A model generated the notes under the pieces. The model had not been told where the DNA came from and searched no databases. It worked only from the letters and a program-made list of their open reading frames with translations. From NCBI GenBank assembly GCA_022750155.1, contig JAKIWG010000012.1, forward strand, positions 1 through 64,000: 64,000 nt of DNA. The letters are read 5' to 3'. Source of the DNA: Thermoplasmata archaeon (GTDB lineage Archaea; Thermoplasmatota; Thermoplasmata; Lutacidiplasmatales; UBA184). Of this stretch, positions 40,301-50,063 are shown piece after piece. Within the stretch, counting starts at the first letter, position 1. Each line of letters begins with the position of its first letter. Made by a program: the position numbers and the translations under genes.

Positions 40301-40510
40301 GGACCGGCGAACCTGACCATCCAGTTCGTCCCTGCGGACACCCTCCCACACCCCTCGGAATGGTCGCTCGCGGGCGGTGCCGCCCTGGTTGCCGGGTTGG
40401 TGGCCCTCGCCGGGTGCGCGGCCTTCCTGGCCCTCTCCCGACTTCGAGCGGCGGCCCCTCGGTCACCGCCGGCCCAGCCACCGGAGCCGGAAAAGCCGGC
40501 AGGCAGATGA
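37301..40510 (+). CDS. Secreted glycoside hydrolase-like (clan GH-A-type) protein with Ig-like 'GLP..W' repeats and C-terminal TM
   Basis: FWEIGNEPELWHNW (GNEP acid/base motif), VYFTEIGSALSNHQYG; repeats VSFVQSGLPAGSNWSVSV..., VTWTETGLPNGTSWSILW...; TM ALVAGLVALAGCAAFLALSRLRA. Confidence 0.75.
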   Translation: MAPKDHPSIGFHRPLFGSLPTAALSWALALLLFGIPQSGDPSIGHVAGPSPHSNGLAPLAAVDSVPVNLSIAPTAVELSNEFWGTTVSARANILPSEGAIINSTPTRLVVWPGGSAGDEYNPLNDSLVEISARTVQWGTPPTSEAEFVDLCRSIHCQAIMQVPGEVDNLSLAESIVNYTEKTLGFRPAFWEIGNEPELWHNWRMPWAAWGAGTQEGKRMITPLQYADELHNFTVGLHLIDPGLRVLGLAGTGRPEFKVGLSDWLNATVAVDGSILAGIAVHSYPAGSTGAPGLVPFYASSNGPYSLAGRIDTARAAIAGELNLTCPACPQIPVYFTEIGSALSNHQYGNFSRQFPGALALAVMVIQGMTLNASNLDLFASVMNTSNSWFDFQGNERPDYTLYSEIFPHLGSEAFPVSLQTPNGSRYQGTNSTLSSDLFGIATRAPGQLNRSDLLLVNDNLTTNVSVAPTLPGPAPHGPVVVWTWQGRLVNSTGNHTLWTTPATPEPTATVLTWGLPSRWTLPPQSLALFEGYPGPLTTVRLSETGVPNGTRWFASVDGRMGTSTGPGRTLLLTEGNHTLSALPIPLPISAVSSGTKGRLEPFAVGSFSVGTRPLSVPVPFVRQWELNLSADPTAGGSVSPLPIWANDSAPLTLTATPLPGYVFTHWVGWGAGGSNSTLAVITISPTGPVREVAFFAEALPVSFVQSGLPAGSNWSVSVRDVLLTGTTRTLATRETNGTYGFSIGPVAGYRSNPTNGSFSVLGSPVRVSVTFIALRPPPAQFSVTWTETGLPNGTSWSILWGNRTLGSNSTEILTSEPDGSYPYAIVPVPGFQARPPSGIVRVDGDSSATAVQFVPERTDFPAVWQETGLWAAVAWWVVVDGTRVNATGGWAMAQLANGSHGFQIGDSGGFTPSPGSGTLFILGAGTNVSVRFLLPTFPVRVSALGLPGNESWTIRISDIALLLASPTIQLMEPNGTYTWVAGAPGGFRPVETHGNLTVTAGPANLTIQFVPADTLPHPSEWSLAGGAALVAGLVALAGCAAFLALSRLRAAAPRSPPAQPPEPEKPAGR

Positions 40511-40532
40511 TGGACGCCCCAAGGGGGCCCCC

Positions 40533-42596
40533 GTGAGCATCGCCTCTTTCACGTCGACCGCGTCCCAGTGGGGTCTCCCCCTCGGCGGGCTACTGGTGGG
40601 GGTGGCGCTCGGTGCCCTGGTGTTCCTCACGATCGAATTGCTCCGGGGAAAACCTCGCCACTTCCGAGCGGGAAACGTTCCTGTCCGGGTCGCACACCCT
40701 CCGCCGTGGATGGAAGATGAGCCGGAAGGCCCTCCCCAGGAGGGCCGGGCCGCACCGATCCGGGTATTCTTCGCAGGGGGTGAGCGAGTCCTTTGGATGG
40801 TCGGAGCGGGGACCCACCCCTCGCTTCCCCTTCCGCGGGCGCGGCGGTTCGTCGTCGTCCTGGCCGGGGTCTTCCTCGCCATGTCGGTGCTCCTCCTCGC
40901 GACGTACCCCATCGTGTTCGGTTACTACGATGACCTCGTCGGCGCGGTCGGGACACTCCTGTACTGGCCCCTCCCGTGGCCGGGGGTGTACGCGGTGGGG
41001 ACGAGCGTCGCCGTCGTCCCGGATTACGTCTTCCCAATGTATCTCTCCGGAATGGTCGCATTCTCCGTGGCGAGCGGCCTCTGGACCCGAGGAGCCGGCA
41101 CCGAGGGACGCCGTCGGCTGTGGGCTGCGGCCATCCTGATGGCGTACATCGGAACGGAACTGCTGCTCGATGCACTCCTGTTCACCATCCCCGGCAAGGG
41201 ATTCCGGGACCTGGGCCTCCTGGTCCGTTCGCTCAATGGGGGGCTGTTCCTCGCCCTTCTGACGCTCTGCGCGCTCCACCTGCCCCCGCCCCAGGAGCTC
41301 CCATTCAGGTTCCCGAGGGAACGCGGGGCCATCGCGGTATTCTTCGCGGTCGGAATCCTCTCGCTCGCCTCCGCGGTGCTCCTCCTCGTCGCGGTGCGGT
41401 TCTGGCTCGAGTCGGTCTCGATCGGGCTCAGCCTGACCACCTTGCTGCTCATACCTACGGTGAGCCTCGAGATCTTCGGGCTCCTCTCCCGACCGCTGTA
41501 CTTCCGTGGGTTGAGGAAGCACCCCGTCCCTTCGGTCTCCGAGTACCACCCGACGGTCTCGATCCTCATCCCCGCATACAACGAATCCGGCTGGATCCGA
41601 TCGACGATCCGTTCCGCGGACCTCGCCGCCTCCTCCTACCCCGGGGCGGTCCAGATCATCGTCGGGAACGATGGATCGACCGACGACACCCTCCGGCTGG
41701 CCCGGGAGGCGATCGCGGAACTCCGGTATGCCCGCGGCGTCGTCGTAGATCTACCTCACGGAGGCAAATCGAGCGCGCTCAACTCGGCGCTGGCGTTGGC
41801 GACCGGTGAGATCGTACTGCGGTTGGACGGAGACACTGAGATCTCCTCGACCTCCGGGTTCGGCCCTATGATCCCCCACTTTGCGGACCCAAAGGTCGGC
41901 GCGGTCCAGGGCGGGGTCCACCCGCGGCAGCGCGCCGGTTGGACGCGCAAGCTCCGGGCGCTGGAGATCGCGTGGAACCACTATCTCCTGCGCCCCGGGG
42001 GCATGGCCACCCGCAGCGCCGAGGTCGTCGATGGACTGTTCTCGGCCTTCCGAAGAAAGGACCTCCTCGAAGTCGGAGGTTGGGTCCCCTGGAACGGGGA
42101 AGACACGGAAATCTCGATCCGATTGCAGCGCCTGGGGTTCCAGACCCGGATCGAGGCGCGGGCGGTGGCGTTCGAAGATGTCCCCGGGGACTACGACTCG
42201 CTCCGCCGTCAGCGCGTCCGATGGGCCCGGGGGATCCTCATGGCGAACGGGCAACATTACCCGGCGCTGATCGGGCCGGTCCCGGAGTTCGCCGGACTCG
42301 GGGTGCTGATCTGGTTCCTGATGTACGTCCACTCGGGGATGCGCAGTCTGATCTATGTCTACCTCGCGGCGCTCGCGCTCATCCTCGGGGTGCCATCGCT
42401 CGCCGGCACCCTCGTGCTGCTGATGTTCGTGCTGGCGATTCGGGTACTCCCCCTGTCGTTCTTCCTGATCCGGATGGGGCGAACGGACGTACTTCCTTGG
42501 GTCCCCTTCTACCCGATCGGGAGCCTGATCAAGCAATCGTTCCGGTTCGAGGCATACGGCACCCTCGGCCCGAGCGCGGTGGCCGAGTATGCGTAG
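40533..42596 (+). CDS. Membrane glycosyltransferase family 2 (cellulose/hyaluronan synthase-like)
   Basis: VSILIPAYNESGWIRSTIRSADLA..IIVGNDGSTDDTLRLA, LRLDGDTEI, GEDTEISIRLQRLGF, QRVRWARG; flanking TM segments; GTG start at 40533. Confidence 0.88.
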   Translation: MSIASFTSTASQWGLPLGGLLVGVALGALVFLTIELLRGKPRHFRAGNVPVRVAHPPPWMEDEPEGPPQEGRAAPIRVFFAGGERVLWMVGAGTHPSLPLPRARRFVVVLAGVFLAMSVLLLATYPIVFGYYDDLVGAVGTLLYWPLPWPGVYAVGTSVAVVPDYVFPMYLSGMVAFSVASGLWTRGAGTEGRRRLWAAAILMAYIGTELLLDALLFTIPGKGFRDLGLLVRSLNGGLFLALLTLCALHLPPPQELPFRFPRERGAIAVFFAVGILSLASAVLLLVAVRFWLESVSIGLSLTTLLLIPTVSLEIFGLLSRPLYFRGLRKHPVPSVSEYHPTVSILIPAYNESGWIRSTIRSADLAASSYPGAVQIIVGNDGSTDDTLRLAREAIAELRYARGVVVDLPHGGKSSALNSALALATGEIVLRLDGDTEISSTSGFGPMIPHFADPKVGAVQGGVHPRQRAGWTRKLRALEIAWNHYLLRPGGMATRSAEVVDGLFSAFRRKDLLEVGGWVPWNGEDTEISIRLQRLGFQTRIEARAVAFEDVPGDYDSLRRQRVRWARGILMANGQHYPALIGPVPEFAGLGVLIWFLMYVHSGMRSLIYVYLAALALILGVPSLAGTLVLLMFVLAIRVLPLSFFLIRMGRTDVLPWVPFYPIGSLIKQSFRFEAYGTLGPSAVAEYA

Positions 42597-42951
42597 GCGA
42601 GCCCCTCGACGTAATCTGCCTCTCACGGGCGGGATGAGCGGGGCCTCTCGGAAAGGTGAGCGAGGAGAGCGGGGCTCCACGGACGAGGGCGTGCGCCCGC
42701 CGGGAACCCCGGTAGCGACCCCTGGGGCGGATCCTTGGGGTCCGGCCCGTCGACGTATCCGGCCGGGCTCCGCGCATCGTGACCGGAGGGTGTGCCGTCG
42801 AGAGTCGCCGGCCGGCCCATCGTTCGAGCTCAGGGCAATCCCCTCTGAGACGGCCCCCGGGCTCCCCCGGCGCGATTTCCTGGCTCGAATGGGAACCCAC
42901 CACCGCCTCTCTGGCAACCATGATATCCTGCCCACCCGCTCGGCTCGCTCG

Positions 42952-45900
42952 ATGGTTGGAGGTACGTTCGCACACCGACGATACCGGGCTCACCACGCGG
43001 CCGCCGTCTTGGCGGTGGCGACCATCGCACTCATCGGCCTACCACCGGCCGAGCTCGGAGGGGGCGGCGGATGGACCGGACCCAATCGACTGGTCCCCCT
43101 CAGCCTGGCACCGGGCCAGTGGTCCGCTGGGGGGCACTCCCTGCGGACCTCCCCCTTTGTTGGCTCGCATCCCGCGGGTTGGATTCACGCATTGGTGGCC
43201 AATCCCTCCAACGACTGGCCAGAGTTTCACCGAAATGCCCGGCTCACAGGAGATTCCCCCGGGAGCTCCATTTCATCCTCGAACGCGTCTCGGCTCGGGG
43301 TGGCCTGGGCCACCGACCTGTACGGCCCCGCGCTCGATTCACCGGCGGTGGCGTACGACTCAATTCTAGGCAAGACCCTCGCGTACATTGGGACGGAGAA
43401 CGGCAATGTGCTGGCGGTGGACATCGCGAGCGGCCAGATCATCTGGGGCACCTGGATCGGTTCGCCGATCCGATCGACCCCCGCCGTGGGAGATGGTGCG
43501 GTGTTCGTCGGCACGGATCGCAACCCGGCGCTATTCAAGCTGAACGCGACCACCGGCGCGGTGGACTGTTCCGCGATCGCGCCCCTGCCTATCGAGGGTT
43601 CTCCCGCGCTCCTTCGCGCGTCGAACGGGACGTTGGAGGTCTTCATCGGGACGATCGACACCGGAGTCCGCAGTGGACCTCTGATGGCCATAGACGCGGC
43701 GAACTGCGCGGTCGACTGGAAGTTCTACGGGTTCGCCCAACACGCCGGAAGCTGGGACCCGGTCGCCGCCGCAGTGAATGCGACCGGAGTCCCCCTGGTC
43801 CTCTTCGGCACCTCCGACCCGGACTCGTCGGTGTACGCCCTCAACGCCCTGACCGGGGCCGAGGTTTGGCGGTTCCAGACCTACAACCCGTCACCGGGAG
43901 TCTACGACGTCGGAGCCGGGGTGACGATCTCTCCGCCCGGAGCGCGGGGATTCGCTCACGGCGTCGCCTACGTCCCGAGCAAGTACGGGATCATGTACGC
44001 GCTCGACCTGTCGAGCGGGTCGATGCTCTGGAGCACCAATTTCAACACACTGGCGGGGGTTACCGGGGGGGGTCGTTCCACCGCCGCGCTGGATGGAGCG
44101 AACCTCGTGTTCGGCTTCAGTCGCGGTATGTTCGACCTGAATGCCAGCACGGGCGCAGTCCTGTGGCAGTACAACGATTCAGCCCACGCGGAGGCGATCT
44201 CCTCGCCCGCGATCGGCGGAGCCCCAGCGCACGAAGTCGCCGCCGTGGCCGATCTCTCCGGAGGGTTCGAGGTCGTGTCGCTGGCCAACGGCTCGGAACT
44301 CTATCGCTACCACACCGGAGGCTACGTCACGGCATCCCCCGCCATCGTCGGAGGCGAAATCCTGATCGCTTCGACCGACGGCTTCCTGTACAGCTTCGCG
44401 GTCGGAGGGGGGAACGACCCGGCCCTGCCGACGACCACCGTCACTTCGCCCGGTGACGGCGCCGCGATCGGCAACCCCAACGGCAGTTTGCTCGCCACGG
44501 GGGCCGCGACGGACCGATATGGTGTATCCGGCGTCGTGGTCGCCGTCGAAAGCAGCGGCACGGGCGGACCCTGGTGGGATTCGGCGACCGGTAGCTGGGT
44601 CCCCGGACCGATCGGCAATCCGGCGACGCTGGCCCGGTCGCCCAATGGGACGTCCGCGAACTGGACGTTCTCGTTCCCGGTCCCGCGGGCGGGAGGCACC
44701 TTTCAGTTGACCGCCTACTCGGTCGCGTCGGCCGGACAGTCCGACATCCAGGGGGCCTTCTCGGGATTTTCCGTATCGTACAGCACGAAGGGCCCCCACC
44801 TCCGTGCGACCTCGACCTACGTGGCCCCGGGGGGCCTCGTGACACTGAACGGAGGAGGATTCGGCAAGTTCGAGAAAGTCACCGTCAGCCTACTGGGGAC
44901 GCCCTTGGCCAGCGTGACGACGACCTCGACCGGGTACATTCCTAACCTGCGGGTGCTGATCCCATCCAGCGCCGCGTTCGGTCAGACCTCGCTGGTCGCC
45001 CTGGGACTCACTTCGGGGAGGTCGGCCACCGCGGCGATCACCGTGGCGAACAATTGGGACCAGTTCGGTTTCAACGCCTCCCATCGGAGTTTCGAGCCGA
45101 ACGACCCGGCCCTCGACAACCTGATCTCGCCCGGGGCAAGGATCTGGGTCGATCTGGCTTGGCATTTCGACGCCGGGGTGGCGATCAACGCATCTCCCGT
45201 CGTCGCAAACGGGGTGGCGTATGTCGGCGAGACGGGAGGAACCCTATATGCCGTGGCGATCCACAACGGCGGCCTCCTATGGACCTGGTCGGTTCCCGGG
45301 GGGGCCCCTATCAACAGCTCGGCGGCCGTCGACCCCGGCCGGGCTCTGGTGTTCGTGGCCGCCCAGAACGGCGTGGTCTATGCCCTCTCCACGCTGACCG
45401 GCCGGCCGATCTGGAACGTCTCGGAAGGGGGGGCCCTTCGGGCCCCGGTCTTCCTGAACGGTGAACTCTATGTCACCTCATCCAGCGGCGCCGTTCGGGC
45501 GATCGTGGAAGCCAACGGTTCAACCAGCTGGAAGGTTTCCCTTGGAAGCCAAATTGGGTCGTCCGCGGCGATCGACGCATATCGGAACCGGCTCCTGGTG
45601 GGCGAAGCCAACGGCAATCTGGTCGCGTTGAACGCCACCTCGGGGGCTACCCTGTGGACCTATCACGGCGGCGGGGCGATCGTCGGCACACCGATGGTGT
45701 TCATGTCGACCGTCTACGTCGGGTCGACCGACCGCAACATCACGGCCCTCAAGGCCGGGACGGGGGCACGCCTGTGGACGTACCGAGCCGGCGGGGCGGT
45801 GAGCTCCTCCGGCGCGCTCTCTGACAGCGGAACTCCCGGAGGCTCTTCGCTCGAGCTGCTCGTGGGGTCCGCCGATGGCTATCTGTACGTGCTCGACGCG

Positions 45901-46158
45901 GTCAACGGTTCGCTGTTCTACAAGGTCCCGGCAGGTTCTCCCGTCGTGGGGGTATCCGCGTCGAAGGGCGTTTTCCTGCTGGAGACGGCCTCGGGATGGA
46001 TCGACGGAGGCCGAACCTACTCCAACCTGACCGTCTGGAAGTACCACACATCAGCCAAGCTGGGCAACGCCCCCGTGATCGTCGACGGTACGATCTTTGT
46101 CGGGGGGCGGGACGGCTACCTCTACGCGTTCACGAGCTACGGCCAAGCCCCCGTCTGA
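42952..46158 (+). CDS. Secreted PQQ-like beta-propeller repeat protein
   Basis: Repeats such as LAYIGTENGNVLAVDIASGQIIWGTWIGSPIRSTPAVGDGAVFVGTD, LLVGEANGNLVALNATSGATLWTYHGGGAIVGTPMVFMSTVYVGSTD; signal-like N terminus; start approximate. Confidence 0.82.
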   Translation: MVGGTFAHRRYRAHHAAAVLAVATIALIGLPPAELGGGGGWTGPNRLVPLSLAPGQWSAGGHSLRTSPFVGSHPAGWIHALVANPSNDWPEFHRNARLTGDSPGSSISSSNASRLGVAWATDLYGPALDSPAVAYDSILGKTLAYIGTENGNVLAVDIASGQIIWGTWIGSPIRSTPAVGDGAVFVGTDRNPALFKLNATTGAVDCSAIAPLPIEGSPALLRASNGTLEVFIGTIDTGVRSGPLMAIDAANCAVDWKFYGFAQHAGSWDPVAAAVNATGVPLVLFGTSDPDSSVYALNALTGAEVWRFQTYNPSPGVYDVGAGVTISPPGARGFAHGVAYVPSKYGIMYALDLSSGSMLWSTNFNTLAGVTGGGRSTAALDGANLVFGFSRGMFDLNASTGAVLWQYNDSAHAEAISSPAIGGAPAHEVAAVADLSGGFEVVSLANGSELYRYHTGGYVTASPAIVGGEILIASTDGFLYSFAVGGGNDPALPTTTVTSPGDGAAIGNPNGSLLATGAATDRYGVSGVVVAVESSGTGGPWWDSATGSWVPGPIGNPATLARSPNGTSANWTFSFPVPRAGGTFQLTAYSVASAGQSDIQGAFSGFSVSYSTKGPHLRATSTYVAPGGLVTLNGGGFGKFEKVTVSLLGTPLASVTTTSTGYIPNLRVLIPSSAAFGQTSLVALGLTSGRSATAAITVANNWDQFGFNASHRSFEPNDPALDNLISPGARIWVDLAWHFDAGVAINASPVVANGVAYVGETGGTLYAVAIHNGGLLWTWSVPGGAPINSSAAVDPGRALVFVAAQNGVVYALSTLTGRPIWNVSEGGALRAPVFLNGELYVTSSSGAVRAIVEANGSTSWKVSLGSQIGSSAAIDAYRNRLLVGEANGNLVALNATSGATLWTYHGGGAIVGTPMVFMSTVYVGSTDRNITALKAGTGARLWTYRAGGAVSSSGALSDSGTPGGSSLELLVGSADGYLYVLDAVNGSLFYKVPAGSPVVGVSASKGVFLLETASGWIDGGRTYSNLTVWKYHTSAKLGNAPVIVDGTIFVGGRDGYLYAFTSYGQAPV

Positions 46159-46179
46159 ACTGCATCACGCCGAGTGCGT

Positions 46180-46200
46180 TCGACCGCTTTATTCGGTCGA
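46180..46200. terminator. Perfect 7-bp hairpin TCGACCG-CTTTATT-CGGTCGA after PQQ-propeller stop
   Basis: Read directly; 22 nt after the stop at 46158. Confidence 0.35.
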
Positions 46201-46660
46201 AGCACACGGCCGCAAACCGCCGACGCGCATCGACTCGACCAGAGGGAGCGATTCGTGGCCGCCTAACGTCCTCCGAGCGCTCGGTCTGCCCCCATGGGTG
46301 CCCTCCGGTCCCACTCGCGGCTCGCTACCCCAATGTCGGTCTCAGTGCCCTCGAGGTCGGCCGACGAGTCATCCCCGGAGCGGGCACGGGGGAACCGGTG
46401 GTCGGGTCCGACCCAATCTTCCAGCTTTCCGCGGGGGTCGCGCGCCGGACCGAGGCGAAGGCGACGCGACCTCGGAAGGTTCCGGGTGGGCATTCCCGAC
46501 CCGTCGCACCTTACGAGCCGTGTACCCTTTGAACCGAATTCCCCTTCGAACCGCGGGTCCCAGAGTGAGCGCGGGCGCCTCCGGGGAAACCGAATATCCT
46601 TCCGGTCCGGAGGTCCGAGGTCGGACGTCCGACCCCGGGGCACTTCGGGACGCCTTCCCG

Positions 46661-47326
46661 ATGGGAGATATCTCCATCCCGCGCACCCCGATGGCGGTGC
46701 ACGCGACAGCCAGCGTGGACGGAATGTCCACCGCTCAATTGAGAGCCGAAGTCACGGATGCCCTCGGCAATCTGGGATTCGCCGTCGTCCAGGAGGAGCC
46801 CCCCGAGTTCTCCGCAAAGCATCCGATCGGAACGGCGGCGAAGCCCGCCTTTGGCACGATCGTCGGCGAGGCGGGACTCCGGGCGGATACGACGGCCGTC
46901 AAAGCAATCCGACGGTGGGACTATCTCATGATCGCCGTCGGCGCTTCCGGATTCGCCCTCGTGCTCCTGCTGGCGGCCGCGGGCGTGGTCACCTCCCGAG
47001 GTTTTCCATTTCCGGCCCTCGTCTTCTTCATGGTAGCCGTCTTTGGGACCGCTCACCGGCAGAGCACGTTGGCGATCTTCGAGAGCCAGATCGTGTCCGT
47101 CCAATATTGGGGAGAACGAGCCCCCGACCAAGGCCCGGACCCCGTGACGGCGGGAACGAGTCTCCATTTTCAGATCCGAATCAATGCCGGTAGCATGTCG
47201 ACCGTCAATTGCGGGGGAAAGGGCAGGAGTGTGCGACAACTCCGACGCGTGAACTCCCCCGAAGCCGGATTGGCCGGAGTACCCGAGTCGATCCTGCAAT
47301 CGATTGGAGCCAGCCTAGGCCGATAG
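46661..47326 (+). CDS. Membrane protein of unknown function
   Basis: 221 aa with two hydrophobic segments (YLMIAVGASGFALVLLLAAAGVV, FPFPALVFFMVAVFG); start inside ORF 46097..47326. Confidence 0.6.
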   Translation: MGDISIPRTPMAVHATASVDGMSTAQLRAEVTDALGNLGFAVVQEEPPEFSAKHPIGTAAKPAFGTIVGEAGLRADTTAVKAIRRWDYLMIAVGASGFALVLLLAAAGVVTSRGFPFPALVFFMVAVFGTAHRQSTLAIFESQIVSVQYWGERAPDQGPDPVTAGTSLHFQIRINAGSMSTVNCGGKGRSVRQLRRVNSPEAGLAGVPESILQSIGASLGR

Positions 47327-47479
47327 TGCCGGCGACCTCCTTCGTCGGCTGGGGAGGGCGGCAGTGGGAGGTGGGGTGCCACGACGGACCAACGGGGAGG
47401 TCATCAGGTCTCAACCGTGGGTGTCGGCGGCGTCGCCTCCCGATGAACTAAACCATGGGAACATCTCGCCCTGACGGAG

Positions 47480-49234
47480 ATGGTCCGCGATCGATGGCTT
47501 AGAGCGGTCGCGGGCCACGCCAGGTTCGATTCCGGGCGGGCCGGGTCGAGCGTAGTGGAACGACGGCCCACAACGGCCGCCTTGGTCCGCAGACCACCCC
47601 TCCCCGGCGGTTCCCGTCTTGGACCCAACCTCGCGGGGAGCGCTCGGGCCTCCCGTGTGGGCCTGCTGGCGAGCGTGACGTTGTCGATGCTTCTGGTGGG
47701 AATCCCGGCGTGGACAGGAGCGGCGCCAGGCGTGTCCTCTCCGATGCGTTCGGCGGGCTCTGAGCTAACCGCCTTCTCCACTCCAGCCTCATCGCCGGCG
47801 ACCGGTCCGCTGGTGGCGCAAACCCCCGGCACGTTCTGGTCGCTCGACCTCCAAACGAACACTTCCTCGGGCGTCTGGAGCGACCCGGCCATCCGGGGAT
47901 TCCTCAACGAAACCCCATTCTCGTGGTTCCGTTATGGCGAGTGGACTGAGGAGTGCAACATCACCGCGAATGTGATGTACGGGTCGAATGGGTCGTCCGT
48001 CGGGCCCTGCTCGTACAACCTGCCCGCGTTCAAGTCGTGGTGCCTCAGTGTCACCACCCGGTGCCACGTCGTCCTCCCGCTTCCCGCGGAGAATGACAAC
48101 CCGGTCGAGGATGCGTACATCGCCAGCTGGATCGTCCACACGGTGGGGATCCGACCGCAATTCTGGTCCATCGGGAACGAACCGATGCTCTGGAAGCACT
48201 ACGGGATACCGTGGGCCAACTGGTCGAGCCATGACCGGAGCCGACCGACCCCCCGAGAGTACGCCCAGCAGCTTCGGACCACGATCCACGACGTGCTCGC
48301 GGTCGACCCCGGGGCCCGCTTCATGGGGCTGGAAGCGGCCTGCGCGTGCGATAGACCCTGGCTGACCGAGGTGGCGCGGGTCGACGGGGGCCGGATCGCG
48401 GCCATCGGATACCATTCCTATCCGTTCGGCGCCGCCGTCAACGAGTCGCTGCCGCAGTTCTTCAGCCCCCTCCAGTCGCATCTGAACATTTCATCCACCT
48501 ACTCCGACGTCCGAAACACCGTGAACGGCGCGTGCACGGGTTGCTCCAGATTGCCGATATTCCTTCATGAGTACAACGCAGGGCCGGGGAATCGTCCTTC
48601 GGGATGGGGCGGGTCCTACGCGAACGCGCTGTTCCTCGCGGCCTCCGTTACCCAGGCGCTGCTCGCGAACGTGACCCAGCTCACGATATTCAACCTCCAG
48701 AGCAACTCCTCCCAGTTCGGGTATTCGATGATCAATGCCACGGACTCGGTCGGGCCGACCGGACTGGTCTTTTCGAAGGTCCTCAGCCAGTTGGTCCGCG
48801 GGGATGTCTATGACCCTCGGCTGAACTCCTCGGTACCGGGGGTCTTCTCGGTGCTCACCCAGCACGCCGGGCGGACCACGATGCTGGTCGTCAACACCAA
48901 TCTGACCTCCCCCTTCGTGCTTCAGACGGGCGCCCTGCTCCGACCTGGGAGCAATGCAACCGCCATATCGTGGAATTCCACCCTCCCCGCACCGGTTACG
49001 GGCTCCTCCGCAATCCTCGGGAACTACACCGTCCCCCCGGAGGGGTTACTTCTGCTCAACGTGTCGTCACACGCCGTTCGGGGGCCCGTCGTGCATCCGC
49101 GCCCGGACGCAGATGCTCGGGCCCTGGCGGTTCCCGGATCATGCCACCCGCAGAACGGGCCGAGCGCTGCGTACTGGTCCGTGGATTCGCGCGATCACAT
49201 ACCCCGCGGTCGAGCGGTGGGCCGGCGCCCTTAG
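47480..49234 (+). CDS. Secreted glycoside hydrolase-like protein (paralogue of the 37301 N-terminal domain)
   Basis: FWSIGNEPMLWKHYGIPWANW, IFLHEYNAG.., NVTQLTIFNLQSNSSQFGYS; N-terminal hydrophobic segment VGLLASVTLSMLLVGIPAWTGAAPG. Confidence 0.7.
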   Translation: MVRDRWLRAVAGHARFDSGRAGSSVVERRPTTAALVRRPPLPGGSRLGPNLAGSARASRVGLLASVTLSMLLVGIPAWTGAAPGVSSPMRSAGSELTAFSTPASSPATGPLVAQTPGTFWSLDLQTNTSSGVWSDPAIRGFLNETPFSWFRYGEWTEECNITANVMYGSNGSSVGPCSYNLPAFKSWCLSVTTRCHVVLPLPAENDNPVEDAYIASWIVHTVGIRPQFWSIGNEPMLWKHYGIPWANWSSHDRSRPTPREYAQQLRTTIHDVLAVDPGARFMGLEAACACDRPWLTEVARVDGGRIAAIGYHSYPFGAAVNESLPQFFSPLQSHLNISSTYSDVRNTVNGACTGCSRLPIFLHEYNAGPGNRPSGWGGSYANALFLAASVTQALLANVTQLTIFNLQSNSSQFGYSMINATDSVGPTGLVFSKVLSQLVRGDVYDPRLNSSVPGVFSVLTQHAGRTTMLVVNTNLTSPFVLQTGALLRPGSNATAISWNSTLPAPVTGSSAILGNYTVPPEGLLLLNVSSHAVRGPVVHPRPDADARALAVPGSCHPQNGPSAAYWSVDSRDHIPRGRAVGRRP

Positions 49235-49743
49235 GGTACCTCAGAAACAGGGCGCCACCCCCCCCTTGCCCGGATCGCTACTCGTGCGTGATGGCCAGAC
49301 GGACCGCGAAGGGAATCCCCGCTCGACGCACCTCTGAGCTCGAGGCGGGGGCCGTCGCGCGTGGCCGATCCGAGGGATCTTGGCATCGTCAGCCCCGACG
49401 TGCTGGATCGGTAGGCGAATCGGAATGGGGCGACTCCGCCGAACAGCACCAGGGAACGATCCGCTGGGTCGAACCTCCGCCCGAACTCACCGGAGCTCGG
49501 CGAGGACGAGTCAGGCCGCGGCGTGCTGTTGCTCCACCCGCGGATCGTGTACCCGAACGTGAGTTCGAATTTACTGTACGGATTCTCCCCGACGAGGATG
49601 CTCGCGTTCAGGTGCGGGTCCCACGCCACCCACGAGATCATCAGCAACGGGCCTACCCCCACGAGGAGAGCCCGCATTTTCCCGAGCGGCTCCCCCACGA
49701 AGCCTTGCCCGAAGTGAGACCTCTCGATAGAAAATGAAGACAT
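49231..49743 (-). CDS. Hypothetical protein with one or more TM segments
   Basis: MSSFSIERSHFGQGFVGEPLGKMRALLVGVGPLLMISWVAW...; convergent with 47480..49234. Confidence 0.35.
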   Translation of the reverse strand: MSSFSIERSHFGQGFVGEPLGKMRALLVGVGPLLMISWVAWDPHLNASILVGENPYSKFELTFGYTIRGWSNSTPRPDSSSPSSGEFGRRFDPADRSLVLFGGVAPFRFAYRSSTSGLTMPRSLGSATRDGPRLELRGASSGDSLRGPSGHHARVAIRARGGWRPVSEVP

Positions 49744-50063
49744 ACGGTTTCTCCGCTCCCTCGGCCTTGGATGATTTCGGGTCTCCGGCGAGAAAGTGCT
49801 TCCCGACTGGGGCCGAGGGCATCCCACGTTCGAGCCGTGGGCGCGACGCCCCGCCCAACACCTCCCTCCTGTAGGGGTGGCTCCGCGCCGACCGCCCGTC
49901 TTCCCGGTCAAGGCGATACCGCGGCCCGGTCCATCTCAGGGATAGGTCGATGAATTCGCCTCCCGAACGCTACGAGCGACCCCTCGGGGGCGTGATTCAG
50001 CCGTCGGATCCGCCAGCCAATGGACGAGCCGACGAGGGTCTCGGCGGGGGTCGCGTTCCGACC

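Noticed and set aside
46520-46560. Minus-strand GGTTCGAA/GGTTCAAA motifs resembling another tRNA T-loop
   Set aside because: No matching T-stem, anticodon arm or acceptor stem could be assembled around them.
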